Assembly (NCBI GenBank): GCA_036346225.1
Contig: JARFIW010001186.1
Span: forward strand, 186,001 to 250,000
Source of the DNA: Platerodrilus igneus
Taxonomy: Eukaryota; Arthropoda; Insecta; Coleoptera; Lycidae
DNA: 64,000 nt
Reading direction: 5' to 3'
Shown here: positions 1-12,296 of the stretch, piece by piece
Numbering within the stretch: the stretch's first letter is position 1
Layout of the letters: each line of letters begins with the position of its first letter
Program-made: the position numbers and the translations under genes
The notes under the pieces: model-generated
Told to the model about the DNA's origin: nothing
Database searches by the model: none
What the model saw: only the letters and a program-made list of their open reading frames with translations

Positions 1-293
1 GGTCGCCAAACATATATTTGAAACCAGCCACCCCGTTAAACTAGAAAATGTCAAATTGTTAAAAGCGGTACCAACGTTTTCCTCCTTAAATGCCTTATGA
101 ATCAATTAAAATTGTTAAACATAAAGGACCCCTCTTAAACACCGATAAAGGGCCAATAGAGTCATCTGCTTTGCTTTCCCTATTGGTCAACAACCAATGA
201 GAAAGCAAGATTAAATTGGTTCAGTAGATTTAGAATTAGTATAAATTAAGTGATTTAAGTTATAATGTCACAATTCACTTGTTTGTTGTTGAG

Positions 294-334
294 AACACCA
301 GCCTGCGGGTGAGGAGAATATCCTCGATAGTGTT
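294..334 (+). other. Bulged hairpin 1 in PLE repeat (upstream copy)
   Basis: An outer 5-bp stem (aacac 294-298 with gtgtt 330-334) encloses a one-sided bulge. Inside it is a 5-bp stem gagga/tcctc (311-315, 321-325) closing a gaata loop. The same inner stem and loop recur in hairpin 2, 80 bp downstream, with a different outer stem. Confidence 0.6.
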
Positions 335-372
335 TAAAGCAACAATATAGTAAATTATAGGTTGGGAAGGTT

Positions 373-412
373 CACTTCAGCCTAAGTGGTGAGGAGAATA
401 TCCTCTGAAGTG
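373..412 (+). other. Bulged hairpin 2 in PLE repeat (upstream copy)
   Basis: An outer 7-bp stem (cacttca 373-379 with tgaagtg 406-412) encloses an 11-nt 5' bulge. The inner stem and loop are identical to those of hairpin 1 (gagga 391-395, gaata, tcctc 401-405). The outer stem sequence differs from that of hairpin 1 yet still pairs. Confidence 0.6.
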
Positions 413-463
413 TTCCAGAACAACAGCTAATTATTATTATTATTATTTTATTTTTTTAACAGG

Positions 464-512
464 TTTCCTACTGATGATGACCACATAGTGGTCGAAATAC
501 GTATCTAGTAAT
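464..512 (+). ncRNA. Hammerhead ribozyme motif (upstream PLE copy)
   Basis: The core ctgatga (471-477) is followed by a perfect 6-bp stem II (gaccac 479-484, loop ata, gtggtc 488-493) and gaaa (494-497). A very short stem III follows (ata/tat around cg), then the predicted cleavage after c505. Stem I is formed by cta before the core and tag after the cleavage site, with a mismatch and further U-A pairs beyond. The order I-II-III with a minimal stem III matches the hammerheads described in Penelope-like elements and other small eukaryotic retroelements. Activity is inferred, not shown. Confidence 0.85.
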
Positions 513-590
513 TTAAATATTTTTTGTGGTTAAGGGTTTTTATTTAATTTTATTTAAATCGTGCCACAGTGTTCCTATAGATTATTAACT

Positions 591-2992
591 ATGACTTCCC
601 GGTCTTCGGAACTTAATAGGTATCGGAGCTTAGCTCTTAAAATTAGTTTTGTAAAAGCAGATATTCGATTCCTAAAAAGTTGTAAAGCCCACAAAGTTTT
701 TCCAAATTTCATTAACGTAAAAATCAGCAGTAATTGTAAACGTAGTAACGCAATAATCAATTTTGCAAAAGATAAATGGCTTAATTTGGAAATCAAATAT
801 CTGTATAGTAAGCTTAGTAGATTGGAACTGGAAACGTATAAATCGCACCTAGCACTAACGTGCAATTTATCCGAGTCCGGTTTTCAGGAATGGAGTAATT
901 TCAGAGATTTGTTTTGAAGTCAACAATCATAAATTGTTAGACAAAATTAATAGTCAAAACACTAAGTTGAAGTTTCTTTTAAAGAAACACAATGTCAATG
1001 TACCTCCTAAAAAACTGGAAATTACTTCACCTCCATTAGAGTCAATAGTAGTTAACGAATCGTCGAAAATCTTCAATAATGAAGAGTTGACTTTCCTTGA
1101 TCGAGGCCTAAAATTTGGAGTAGATCATTTGAAAACTCCTTTGGAAGACATTATTGCTGGCATTGAAAAATCTATTTCAAAATTAGATGACAATTCAAAA
1201 ACCTTTATTAGAAACGCGTGCAAAATTCAACTTTCGAGCAACTTACGCACTTGCGCAAGAAATGCCTCAGAACAAACAAGGAAAGATCATCTGATTATTA
1301 AAGATTTACGACAAAAGAATTGTTATTATTTAAAGGCTGATAAGGGGAATAGGTTGGTTATTCTGGATAAACAAGACTATGTTGATAGAGTAGAGACTTT
1401 GCTGTCTGAGGGTCCTTACAGACCAATAGTCAAAAACGTAAAATGAAGTTCCTTTAAATAAAATGATTAAATCAACAGAGTCTGTTTTGAAAGAATGCCC
1501 AAACCTAATTTCGCCCACACTAAAATTAAAATTAACAATTTCAAATCCCGAAATGCCAAAACTTTACTGTTTACCAAAGATTCACAAAAATAATAAATCG
1601 ATGAGACCAATAGTTTCAGGTATCAACTCACCGACTTACTATTTATCACGGTGGCTGTCAAATGAATTTAAGATTTTAAAGTTTAATAGTTTATCTGTAC
1701 AAAACTCTTTAGAGTTCATTAATAAAATTAAAAATATCACATTAGAAGAGAACGAAATCTTAATTTCATTTGATGTCAGTTCATTATTCCCTAGTGTTCC
1801 AATACCACGTACTTTAACATATTTAAAGGATGTTCTTATAGATAGTGATATTGATGATGATGAAGTTGAGGACTATATCAAGCTTGTTTCGCATTGCATG
1901 TCCCAGAACTGTTTTCAATTCAACAAGTTGTACGAACAACATGAAGGCACAGCAATGGGAAATAGCTTATCACATTTCATAGCAAATTTATTTATGTCTC
2001 GTTTTGAAACCGAGTTAAAAGAAAACTCCAAATACTTCCCAAGAATATGGTTAAGGTACGTGGATGATATTTTTGCAGTTTTTGACACTTCTAAATCAAA
2101 TGTTGATGATTTTCTTAAAGAAATGAATTCAAAATTTCAAAGCATAAAATTTACGTATGAACTAGAGAATAATGGGCAATTACCCTTTTTAGATACATTA
2201 GTAATTAGAAATGGTAATAAATTAGAATTTGACATTTATAGAAAAGAAACCAATGTAAATCGCTTTATTTTGTATTCCTCTAATCATAGCATACAACATA
2301 AGTTGGCTTCATTTAACTTTTTAATTAATAGATTATTGAATTTCCCTTTAAATAAAAACAGATTTAATAAGGATTTTGCTCTTATTAAATAAATAGCGAA
2401 TTACAATGGTTTCTCTTCTGATATTATAGATAATATTTTTAGAAAGTGTAAAAATAGGATCAACATCCGTAAATCAACGACTTTGCAATCAACCACCTCT
2501 AACGATAATGTTAAATATGTTAAACTTCCGTTTCACAAAACCACAAAGGGTCTTGATAAAATATTCAAACAGTGTAATTTCAAAATTGCTTTCACTAATA
2601 CTAATAAAATTAAAGATTTGCTAGGTAATCCAAAAGACAAGGTGGAAAAATTGCAAAAGTCGGGGATTTATGAAATTAGTTGTGCGGGGCCAGGGTGTTT
2701 TCAAAAATATATTGGTCAGACCAAGAGGAATATAACAACAAGATTTAAAGAACACATTGCTCACTTCAAATATGGTAAATATGAAAGGTCTCAGGTCGCC
2801 AAACATATATTTAAAACCAGCCACCCCATTAAACTAGAAAATGTCAAATTGTTAAAAGCGGTACCAACGTTTTCCTCCTTAAATGCCTATGAATCAATTA
2901 AAATTGTTAAACATAAAGGACCCCTCTTAAACACCGATAAAGGGCCAATAGAGTCATCTGCTTTGCTTTCCCTATTGGTCAACAACCAATGA
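591..2992 (+). pseudogene. Penelope-like element reverse transcriptase / GIY-YIG endonuclease, broken
   Basis: The product would copy element RNA into DNA and nick the target. An ATG at 591 opens the first frame. Adding one base near 914 and one near 1444 shifts the frame twice, and a TAA at 2390-2392 interrupts it once; the frame then continues unbroken to a TGA at 2992. Visible RT motifs are FDVSSLFP (motif A, near 1770), GTAMGNSLS (motif B) and YVDD (motif C, near 2060). The C-terminal domain has GIY, a CAGPGC insert, YIGQTKR and a conserved glutamate in NAYES. Motif B reads GNSLS where GNPLS is usual. Only three small lesions separate this copy from an open frame, which suggests recent activity of the family. 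Confidence 0.9.
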
Positions 2993-3092
2993 GAAAGCAA
3001 GATTAAATTGGTTCCGCTTCAGTAGATTTAGAATTAGTATAACTTAAGTAGATTTAAGTTATAATGTCACAATTCACTTGTTTGTTGTTGAG

Positions 3093-3133
3093 AACACCAG
3101 CCTGCGGGCGAGGAGAATATCCTCGATAGTGTT
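3093..3133 (+). other. Bulged hairpin 1 in PLE repeat (second copy)
   Basis: This is the same structure as at 294-334. One base next to the inner stem differs (t in copy 1, c here). It faces a g, so a wobble pair becomes a Watson-Crick pair and the stem is lengthened rather than disrupted. Confidence 0.6.
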
Positions 3134-3171
3134 TAAAGCAACAATATAGTAAATTATAGGTTGGGAAGGTT

Positions 3172-3211
3172 CACTTCAGCCTAAGTGGTGAGGAGAATAT
3201 CCTCTGAAGTG
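3172..3211 (+). other. Bulged hairpin 2 in PLE repeat (second copy)
   Basis: The 7-bp outer stem (3172-3178 with 3205-3211) and the inner gagga/tcctc stem are unchanged relative to the upstream copy at 373-412. Confidence 0.6.
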
Positions 3212-3259
3212 TTCCAGAACAACAGCTAATTATTATTAGTATTATTTTTTTTTAACAGG

Positions 3260-3308
3260 TTTCCTACTGATGATGACCACATAGTGGTCGAAATACGTAT
3301 CTAGTAAT
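3260..3308 (+). ncRNA. Hammerhead ribozyme motif (second PLE copy)
   Basis: The core ctgatga lies at 3267-3273, stem II at 3275-3280/3284-3289 and gaaa at 3290-3293, with predicted cleavage after c3301. It is identical to the motif at 464-512. A transcript crossing both copies would carry two ribozymes flanking a unit-length RNA. Confidence 0.85.
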
Positions 3309-3354
3309 TTAAATATTTTTTGTGGTTAAGGGTTTTTATTTAATTTTATTTAAA

Positions 3355-4760
3355 AACTATAATTATCAAACTAATGAAGTTGAACAATGTACAAAGTGGT
3401 CCGGAACATTTTTATGTAAATATTAAATGTAAAATTCATGCATGACACACTGGAACACTTTTAGATTAGTAACATTCAAAATTTATTTTGCAACAATTAA
3501 AATTTTATCAGATAGGATTTAAATCTAATTGCTTCTGGATAATATTTCTCGAACATCTGAACACAAAATTTAAAAGAGTGAGATTCTCTATGTACATAAA
3601 TTATTATAACGGATATTTGAGACCTGCCTGAGTATTATAATTTAAGCCGCCATTGTACTATTAACAAAAAACTGTGTAAAATGTGCATGATATCTTAAGC
3701 AAACATTTATTTACTAGTTTAAGATAAAAAAACAAGCAAATCCAAGGTAAAGTAAATTAACCTTTATATTTAGCAATTCATAATTCTCGATGTAACAATA
3801 CTAATGTGTTAATAACCACACTCCCTCGCATTTAATTATGTACTCAATCTTCAAGTTGTAGAACTGGTTCAAATGTTTTAAAAGTAGAGTGCAATACTAG
3901 CTTAACATCATAAGAATACCAGCCTCATCTGAAACCTCCGAACGAATTGTGGATGTTTTCAAAGCAAACACGGCTGAAACAAATATTGCCGATACAGTGA
4001 GTAATTACAGTATGAATATAAACTGTTTCAAATCGCTCTGCAATTTTGCAAGTCTGCATATTATGCTATATGGATTATAACTATCAAATCGACCTTGAAA
4101 CGTATGAAATGTTTAGGCATTAGTAGTGTGTAAAAAATATTACTCCTTACTTTTAAAATGAATAAAATTTCTTCATTGTAGTCACAGTATTTCTTTATTT
4201 AATATTCAAGCAATGCTCCCAAAATATTTAAATTATTGAATCACGAAAAAGTCGGTGGTCCGAAACAGATATTTAATAATTATTCCTAAACCATTTATAT
4301 CGATCAAAGTATGAAAAATTATTTCCTTTATGCATTATTATTAGCAGACGTTTTATTAAGCATTAAAATAAAAATATTTGTAGGTTATGGACGCATTATG
4401 CAACTGGCAACAGTGCGAAAACCCGCTTGTATGAGTGGTGGCATATATTATTTATTTTTAGGTGTTTCACCATAAGTATACCACACACAACTACGCGCGT
4501 CTACAGTGTTTATGGTGGATTATGTATATATATAAAAATATATGCTAGAAACCAATAATTAATTAGACAATAATGCTTGACTATTGAAAAAAGGCAAAAA
4601 CATTAAATGGCTCTTTTATTACTTTAAATCAAGCTATAATTAATCCAATCTCGAACAAATACACTATGGTGTAGTGTGTATTCCTCCTAAATTTACACAC
4701 TGGCTCAGTGCAGGACTATTCACACACAACCCTCCATAAGTAAATGAGGACAAATGCACC
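3355..4760. other. Non-coding stretch, nothing recognised
   Basis: AT-rich sequence with no open frame resembling a protein family and no inverted or direct repeat that I could see. Confidence 0.5.
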
Positions 4761-4784
4761 CACACACACATACACACACACATG

Positions 4785-4837
<53 letters not shown>
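4761..4837. repeat. (CA)n microsatellite
   Basis: An impure CA run starts at 4761 and becomes pure from about 4789 to 4837. An open frame spanning it is an artefact of the repeat. Confidence 0.95.
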
Positions 4838-4840
<3 letters not shown>

Positions 4841-7137
4841 TACTCACACACATTTTCTTCTACTACTTTGCTAAATTCTTTCTTGTCTACACGGAATACC
4901 ATAACAATCACATTATGTATATTTATTTAAAGATCTAGCTAATTTGCATTAGAGTAATGTAATCTAGTCATAGAAAAAACAAACAAATGCTTCTTACATA
5001 TTGTGTAATTCAATTAGGTGAGTAGGGTGAGAAGGTATTACAAATATAAGCTAGCATTATGTATTAGTTTGTGTTGTTTTTGCAAGCAAAATTTTTAAAT
5101 AATTTTAAAAACCCATGTAGTTTAATATTTTTTCAGTGACAACTAATTTAGAATATACCATATCAATTACTCTTTTTTGCGACGAATATTATCCACGCTT
5201 GCTTATTTTACCAAAATATATTGCTAACCAGTATCTAAAATTGTACTTAGAAATGAAACTGTTTAGAATGAGATTATAACAGGAGATGAATAACACAGTA
5301 GGAACCTGCAAACAATATCATCATTATCTTTTTAACGATATCTAAATTGTTATTTGTTAGCATGAAAAAAAGGATATGTCTTAATACCGAAAAATGTAAA
5401 GGCGAATAAAATATAAACAGCCTTTTTGAATTGTTGATTACATAGAATTAAAGAAATATTTTTGCTTCAAAGGGTTAGTTTTTTTTATAAAAAGGTATTC
5501 TTCTTTTTGTACTGTAAATGGGAACTCACTGGCATACATAGTGCACATGATCAAGTATCTTCACTTTATATCGCTTATACTAATAGCTAGGTTTCATAAT
5601 CATTATTTTGTCACACCTAGTTTTATTGAATAGTCTTATAGGAACTGCTCAGATTTGGTTAATAAGAATCCAATTAACAGCAGCTAAGATTGTTGCAATA
5701 TCTGGAGTTAGTATTTATATCTCTTTTTATTTCAAAATGGTAGTTCTTGTGTGATTTATTTATTTAATGTTAATGTCAGAGTATTAAGCTTTTGTGAATA
5801 TATACAAGCATGTTCAATTGCTTTGCAACAGTATATCTTTGTAAATGATTCTAAATAAAGTTGGCACTGACATATTGACCTTTAAGTTTAGACTTGCGTT
5901 ATTGCTTTTATTTCAAAATTCATACTTAGAGTTAGTTGTATCTAGATAATTGTTTTTTCAGTATAAATGTTAAGTAATTCATGTTTGCCTTCTATTGCTT
6001 TAACTCGGTTTTATCTCTTAGGTTACAAAAACATTTCCCAATTTATTTTATTCATTATTAATGAACACTATTTGTAATGTAGAAAAATTCCAAAACATTC
6101 AACATTTTTGTTTAATAAAATTTTAATATATAAATTGATTTCTCATTTATCTTTTGAAACTTATAAAATTATAGATATACTAAGTTGGTTATAATATTTT
6201 TAAAAATAAATATTAATTGTAATTGTTGGTAATTGACAAAAAGAAACAACTAGTTTGTTTATATTATCTTTCGTTATCACTAAAGAGCAGAATGTACTTT
6301 TTTATATAATAAAATCAGTGAAAGAAAGAGCAATGTATTAGATGGAAATTAAAAGTTTTAACAAAAACTAAGGATATTGTTGTTGCCATTGTTACGTTAC
6401 AACTCAGGAAACTGATACCTATTGTTCTAAAAAATCTGCTTAGTATCTAAGGAAACTAAATTCTGACAGAACTGAAGTTATAAACTTAAATAAATTATTT
6501 ATGGAGAATGAACAAAATGAGAAATGACTACATGAAAGGATGTATAAATTCTAATCTAGTAAATAATACATGGAAGTTGTTAAAATGTGAATTACTTTGA
6601 TTTATGAACATAAAATTCCAATTGAAAATGTCCCAGCCATGCCAATATATCCAAAGCAATAACCTAATGTCTAACAAACTATTAGTTCAATAAGAATGTA
6701 ATATATGTACAACTTAATTGGTATTTTATTTTTAATAGATACTTAAAAATAAGAATGGTATTATAAGATTTTCCAGAGTTTATGAACATCATAAATAGGC
6801 AGGTGCACTGGAGAATGAAGTTGTATAACCATTATATGATTCAAAGTTATGTAATTTATATAAGGCAAATGCATCTTATAACATCAATAATATATGCTGA
6901 AAATTTGCTGCTGATTTTTAATGGAATTAAGAGTCAAAAGCCGCATGAATAAAAACATTATTAAACTACATTGGATATATCAGATATATAAAAAAATCTA
7001 AAAAAAAGCATATGTAAAATATATGGCAAAATGGTTCAGAATATTAATTATGAGGATTATAGTGTATGAGGTCCTGTAGATATGGATCAGTGAATTGTTA
7101 AATTGGCAAAATTACTAAACATATAATAATATAATCA
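4838..7137. other. Non-coding stretch, nothing recognised
   Basis: Over 2 kb of AT-rich sequence without a recognisable gene, transposon domain or tandem repeat. Confidence 0.5.
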
Positions 7138-7145
7138 CTGTCCGG

Positions 7146-10100
7146 CAGTGACATAACTTCAAATTTTGAGACCGAAAGTAAGAACTTCATCAGGCCCCTG
7201 AATTATTACAGACGTTTAAAATCAAAATCTTTATGTACATGCAAAAATGATTATTGGATATAATCGAAATTGTGTCGTCAATTGAAACGCGAAAAAATAT
7301 TTATTAGCTATTTTGCAATACCAATACCAATAAAAAAATGTTAATAAAAATTTTCAAACAACAAACAAAAACAACGTCATTATTACAAAGCTGTTTAAAA
7401 AAGCTTCCTGCTAGAACGTATTGATAATGTCTTCTGTATGAATATTTTGGGCGCTGAGTTTTCAATGGATATCATTGCTAAATTTGATAATTGATGTTGG
7501 GACATAATGCTACGTAGATATGTTTTGATCAGTTTCAGTTTTGAAAATGATCTCTCTGCTATAGCCACCATTACAGGAATGGTCAAGAACAATATGCAGA
7601 CAGTACAAATATTAGGAAAATTAGATGCTAGCAGATAATTTTGGACAACTAAGAATTTAGCAACATCATAAACCAATTTGATAATTAGATAATTTACCGC
7701 CAAAAGTCAGCTTCAATTGTAGAATCTGATTAGCCAGATTTATCGATGGATCATTCCCATACTGTTGCACGAGAGCTAGAGCTGACTTTTGAAGTGATCC
7801 TCATCCATGGAACAAATATTTTGTGGCATTATTAGAATAAACAAATTTGCAGTGTCAGTCATGCTTTGGAAGCACGCCCTAAGTTGTGCAATAGTTATGT
7901 CAAGAGTCCCATAAAAAAATTTGTGTTTTAAAATATGTATCCGAATCTGTCATTTGTTTGTCACAACACAGCTCATCCAAGAATCTAGGAACTCAAGCTC
8001 TCTGCTTTTTTGCAAATATAAGCTGCTCTCCTCAAGATGCTGCCACATTCTTTGCAGTTTCTAGCACCTCCTTAAAGTTGTCGCATTTCTTGTAATGTAG
8101 TTACTGCTATACCAAGTAGCTCTGCAGCTTTGCTAAACTCAGATGTGGGAAACTATAGTAGTAGCAATGTGGTATTTAAAGAACTAAGAATTTTTGTTTC
8201 AACTAAAAGGGTAACAATTACATCGAAGTTTTGAAAGTACGCATAAAGCACAGCAGCCTCGTCCTTTTCTCCTTTACAGCGCCACATTAAGGCAATATAA
8301 ACCAATAATTTCAATAAATTTGAAAACAATAATCGCAATGCCTTAAGACAATCATTGTGAGATGACCAACGGGTGGAACATAAACTTCGTAGTGATATGG
8401 AAACATCTTACAGATTTTAAATGTGCCCGTTGTTTAATGCTATTTGCAAAAAAACACATACACGCTTTCCAGTTTATCATAAAAGTTGCGAATTTTCGTA
8501 ATATTCTTCACCAAATCATTGATAACTAGGTTCAGGTTGTGAGCAGCACAGTGTACATATGAAGCCAGTGGTTAAATAGTTTTTATGCACCTTCGCAGCC
8601 CATTATATACTCCACTCATGTTTGCAGCTTTGTCAAATCCAATTCATTATAGCTTTCCAATGTCTGATTTATTGGTTTCAAAGTTTTTAAATGCTTGTTC
8701 TATTTTTTTGCTGGTTTGACTGATCATTTTATCAAATCCAACAAAACTTACACGAATGACTATATTTTTTTGAATAGCAGCTCTCTCATATTCTATAGTA
8801 ATGTATCAATACACGTGACTCTATTGATCCACTTTAGATATATTTTGAGTTGAATCTGTTATGTAGCTGAAGAATGGTGCTTTCTGGAGTCTTGTAATAT
8901 GCTAAATTTACCTTTTCTTTGAAAACTGCAATAATTTCATTCTGAATTTGGGGACTCAGATATTTTATAGAACCTTTAGGCTTACATAATAGTTGCCCAA
9001 GTACAGGTTCATATTTACTGAGCAGTGTAATAACTGCCATAAATTTTCCTTTACTATCGCTTTCATCATCTTCTCTATGACCCCTTAATGGAATATCTTC
9101 TTTAGCTAATGTCAAGCTTACATTAACAATACGATCTAACACCTGTCTCCAATATGATTCCTCTTGTCTAATATGCCTTTCTAATTTTTCATTCATAGTT
9201 TTATGTTCCTCGAACACTTTAAAAGTTAAACATGCATTTTTATGAGGTTGAGAGTTCTCATGCTTTTAAATATCATGCCCGGTATGTTTCCAGTCACAAA
9301 ACCCCCTTTCCCCTGTGACCATTTTTGGTGTTTAAAATTCTTATCAACAAAAAGCCAGCATAGCATGGTAGACAATGGCATTTGTGATGGGTTGCAGAGT
9401 AACATAGCCAAGGTCTTGGAATCTTCAATCCAGCTTTTGTAATTTTAAAATGATTTATTAAAAGACAGTCCACTAGCATTTCTCTAAAAAGGGTTGTCCG
9501 GTTGATATGGTCCCTGCTCCAACAAAAAATGTTTATCGTCAGTACTGAGTGTAGATTTTCCCGATAATTGGCAAAATCAGTCGGGTATTGTTTAGTGATA
9601 TTCTCTAATTTGATCATGTGAAGTTTGTCTACAGAGCTACCGTTGTCTTGTTGGCTACCTATAGATGGAAAACTGATTATTTACTTACCTTGTGTTTTTG
9701 CTTCTGCCTCAAATTGAACCGTAATATTTCTCACCACGTTCACCACCTCCACTTCTACAGATTTCTGGGACACGGGAATTAAATTTAAAACACCACCAGA
9801 ACATGAAGGAGTCTCAGTTTTCGCCGATTTTCTAAAATACTCAGTCACTTTTGGTAGTTTACTTAATTGTAATTTTGATTCCTTCAACCTTTTATATTGT
9901 TGCGCTCCACCATGAGGTTTGCTGATTTTGTATCTTGTAATTTGATATAGGTATTTCTTAATTCAGAAATTGCTATATTATTAAAAATTAAAATATAATG
10001 TAATGCTAAAGTATAAAGTTAAAAATGCCATTAAAATATAAATTAAGAGACATTAAAACGTAAAACTACAATTTGCATCTGCACGGATTTAACATAAAGC

Positions 10101-11161
10101 ACCGTTTACATTATACGTACACGTTACACCGCACTAAATCAGCTTTCTAACTTATTCAAACTGATAAAATTTTGTTTTCATCAATATCGGTGAAATTCAT
10201 ATTTTTGCTGCTGCTTTTTGTCTGAATAAGACGTTGCTGACTGGCCTGAATATACTAATAGATTTAGAGTATCGAGGTTGCGGTTAGATTATAGATGGTT
10301 GTCAAGGTTGGTATGTACAAAATGCATACCTAATAAAATTATGCTTAACTCAGCTTAGGGTTTCTTGTAGTTTCTAGAATAATATCATTTTATAACTGCA
10401 ACCAGCAAGCTGAATTTAAGAAGAAGCATCTGCAAAAGTGAGTGTTGTTGCATATTTAATATGCACAACAACATAATTGTTATCATGTAGCTAAATTCCC
10501 ATGCTGCACATCACACTGAGAGTTATATGGTCTTACATATCTTGTGTCCATTTTTATAAGTCAAACATAATGCTTTTGGCAACTATTTGATAATAAAATA
10601 TTACATAAATTTTAAGTAATAAAGGCTTTGAATTATTTTTTATTTAAAACACAGAAAAACAACAGTACAGAAGAACAAATTATATATATTAGCCCTAGCT
10701 AATCTGTTGAAAAATTATTTCGTGTTAGTCAACTGCCTGTAACTAATTAACACACATTCAGCAACTATTGCCTTACTCAAAGAATGAATATCCGAATGAG
10801 GCTTTCTGTACATCAAAACTGATCATATTTAATTAACTAGCTATTAAATTAAAAAGATATCAAACTTTAAAATAAAAATCGCATTTCTGGTTTTGTTATT
10901 AGTGTCATTTGAGGCGCAATAAGTTTCTCTTTCTATTGAAACCATTACTTCTCCTGTAAGCCAAATTGATGAGTTGCAGTTGGTAAAAAGGTTTGATATA
11001 GATGTCGGGTTAAATTCCTATGTTCTGTATTGAGAACGGATAAAGGGTACAATCAATATAATGTTTTTTGCAATTTTTGATGTCATAACCTTTTAGGGCC
11101 TCCCCAAGGTCTCGTATCTGGGGCCGTGGCCCCCTCTGTGCCCCCAGTGTTTACGCGAGTG
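7146..11161 (-). mobile_element. Decayed ZMYM1-like hAT transposon
   Basis: The left end begins cagtgacataa at 7146. The right end, read on the minus strand from 11161, begins cactcgcgtaa, matching 7 of 11 positions. The flanking 8 bp are ctgtccgg (7138-7145) and ctgtccgt (11162-11169), a 7/8 match and the length expected of hAT insertion. Just inside both ends lie the gggcccc-rich stretches typical of this hAT group. A transposase pseudogene fills 7395 to about 9938 on the minus strand. The rest, 9939-11161, is non-coding 5' sequence of the element. The boundaries rest on degenerate ends plus the duplication and could be off by a few bases. Confidence 0.72.
7395..9938 (-). pseudogene. hAT transposase (zinc finger MYM-type protein 1-like), broken
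   Basis: The parts occur in the expected order along the minus strand. A lysine-rich N-terminus with KPHGGAQQYKRLK lies near 9910. A TTF-type zinc finger region with KIPRPWLCY and the CWLF block follows at about 9600-9290. A middle block at 9217-8834 contains WRQVLDRIVNVSLTLAKED, LLSKYEPVL and IKYLSPQIQNEII. TRWSSH lies near 8370, and the C-terminal dimerisation region at 7703-7395 contains AERSFSKLKLIK. Many stops and frameshifts separate the blocks, so no full-length product can be made. A ggtaag after the first block (near 9685) could be a splice donor of the original gene. Family proteins with this layout are often annotated as zinc finger MYM-type 1-like in insects. Confidence 0.85.
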
Positions 11162-11169
11162 CTGTCCGT

Positions 11170-12296
11170 GGTGTTACCAGTACAAATCATATACACATAG
11201 AAAAGATCAATGACACTGTAACCATTTGTACTTGCTAATGTGAGTTATCAAGAAAACAAATTATATCAGTTTTTAAGGGATTGTGTTATCTCTACAACTA
11301 CGTCAAAGATACATTTTATAATCTGATTTCAATTTTGAGGCAAGTAAAATCAATTGTATTGAATGTTTCATATAATAAAACCAATTATAAACCTAGATAT
11401 TAAAGATTAAGTACATAACAATCAATTTTGCTTATGTAGAAATTTTCTGTTGTATGTAAAAATTTCATTAATGATATTGTTTTATGTCAAAGTCTTAATT
11501 AATAAAATGTGTTCCGAGTTTGGACCATGTCATGTTAAATATCAATGAAGTTAGCATAGCATATCTTCAACTTTTGTAAAGGGCTTTATCAGGTTATGAC
11601 ATGGATCACTACTTCAAGATAAGCAGATGCATACACCAATTAAGCAGGATTAATATTTGTTACAAAGTAGTGGTGTCAAAAAAATTTACCACTATCATAA
11701 CTGATGAGTCTTTATGACATTAAAGTTTAAAATAACGAATACATAATATATGCCTGAAACACTCATAAAGTAACTTATTCTGATTCAAAAAGTAGATTCA
11801 TAATAATGATTGCTCTAAGAATCTGTAATCTTTTTCCAGAAACGTTAGTTAAATTTGTGTCTTGCGGTGCTCTTCAATGAAGTAAAAAATACATACAAAT
11901 ATTAACTATGAAATTCACATACAATATTGAAAAATAAACTTGTTTTCTGATTGAACTTTTGTGCTAGAATATTAATAGCAAGCACCTCTTGAACATGTAC
12001 CTGCACTTTATATCTGATATGTTAATGTGTTACAAAATTTTAGATTAGTATTGTATTCCTTGAATGCTTATGAATATTTAAATCACAATGAGTTCCAACG
12101 TAAATCATAGTAAAATTCTGTAATAAGATGCAAGTGTGTTCTTTATATTCAAGTTTTTCCAATTTTATCATATACCGAAGCATCTCACTATAATGGTTTT
12201 TATATGAACTATATTAGCTATGCCCATAGCATATTTTTATTATCAGTAGATGCATGAATAGAACAAAGTTTGTACATTTACGAAAGTCAACATTAA
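11170..12296. other. Non-coding stretch, nothing recognised
   Basis: AT-rich, no gene or element recognised. Confidence 0.45.

Larger units (their letters stand above)
1..558 (+). mobile_element. 3' part of an upstream Penelope-like element copy (terminal repeat)
   Basis: This stretch is nearly identical to 2794-3354, the end of the following element. It starts inside the GIY-YIG domain tail and runs through the 3' untranslated region to the element end. The window edge cuts it, so more of this copy lies upstream. One extra base near position 97 breaks the reading frame relative to the second copy. Penelope-like elements are known to insert as tandem or partly tandem copies, which makes the upstream tail act as a 5' repeat (pLTR) of the next copy. 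The match and its end at the same short motif (tttaaa) are seen directly; the pLTR role is inferred from the family. Confidence 0.9.
559..3354 (+). mobile_element. Nearly full-length Penelope-like element
   Basis: This unit follows the upstream tail directly and ends with the same tttaaa motif. It contains one long broken ORF (591-2992), a 3' region with two hairpins, and a hammerhead motif. The distance between the two predicted hammerhead cleavage sites (505 and 3301) is 2796 nt, which would be the length of a monomer transcript. The GIY-YIG domain places it among the endonuclease-bearing Penelope-like elements. The left target junction is not in the window, so a target duplication cannot be assessed. 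Confidence 0.88.

Noticed and set aside
4744..4938. Open frame of poly-His-Thr
   Set aside because: Created by the (CA)n microsatellite.
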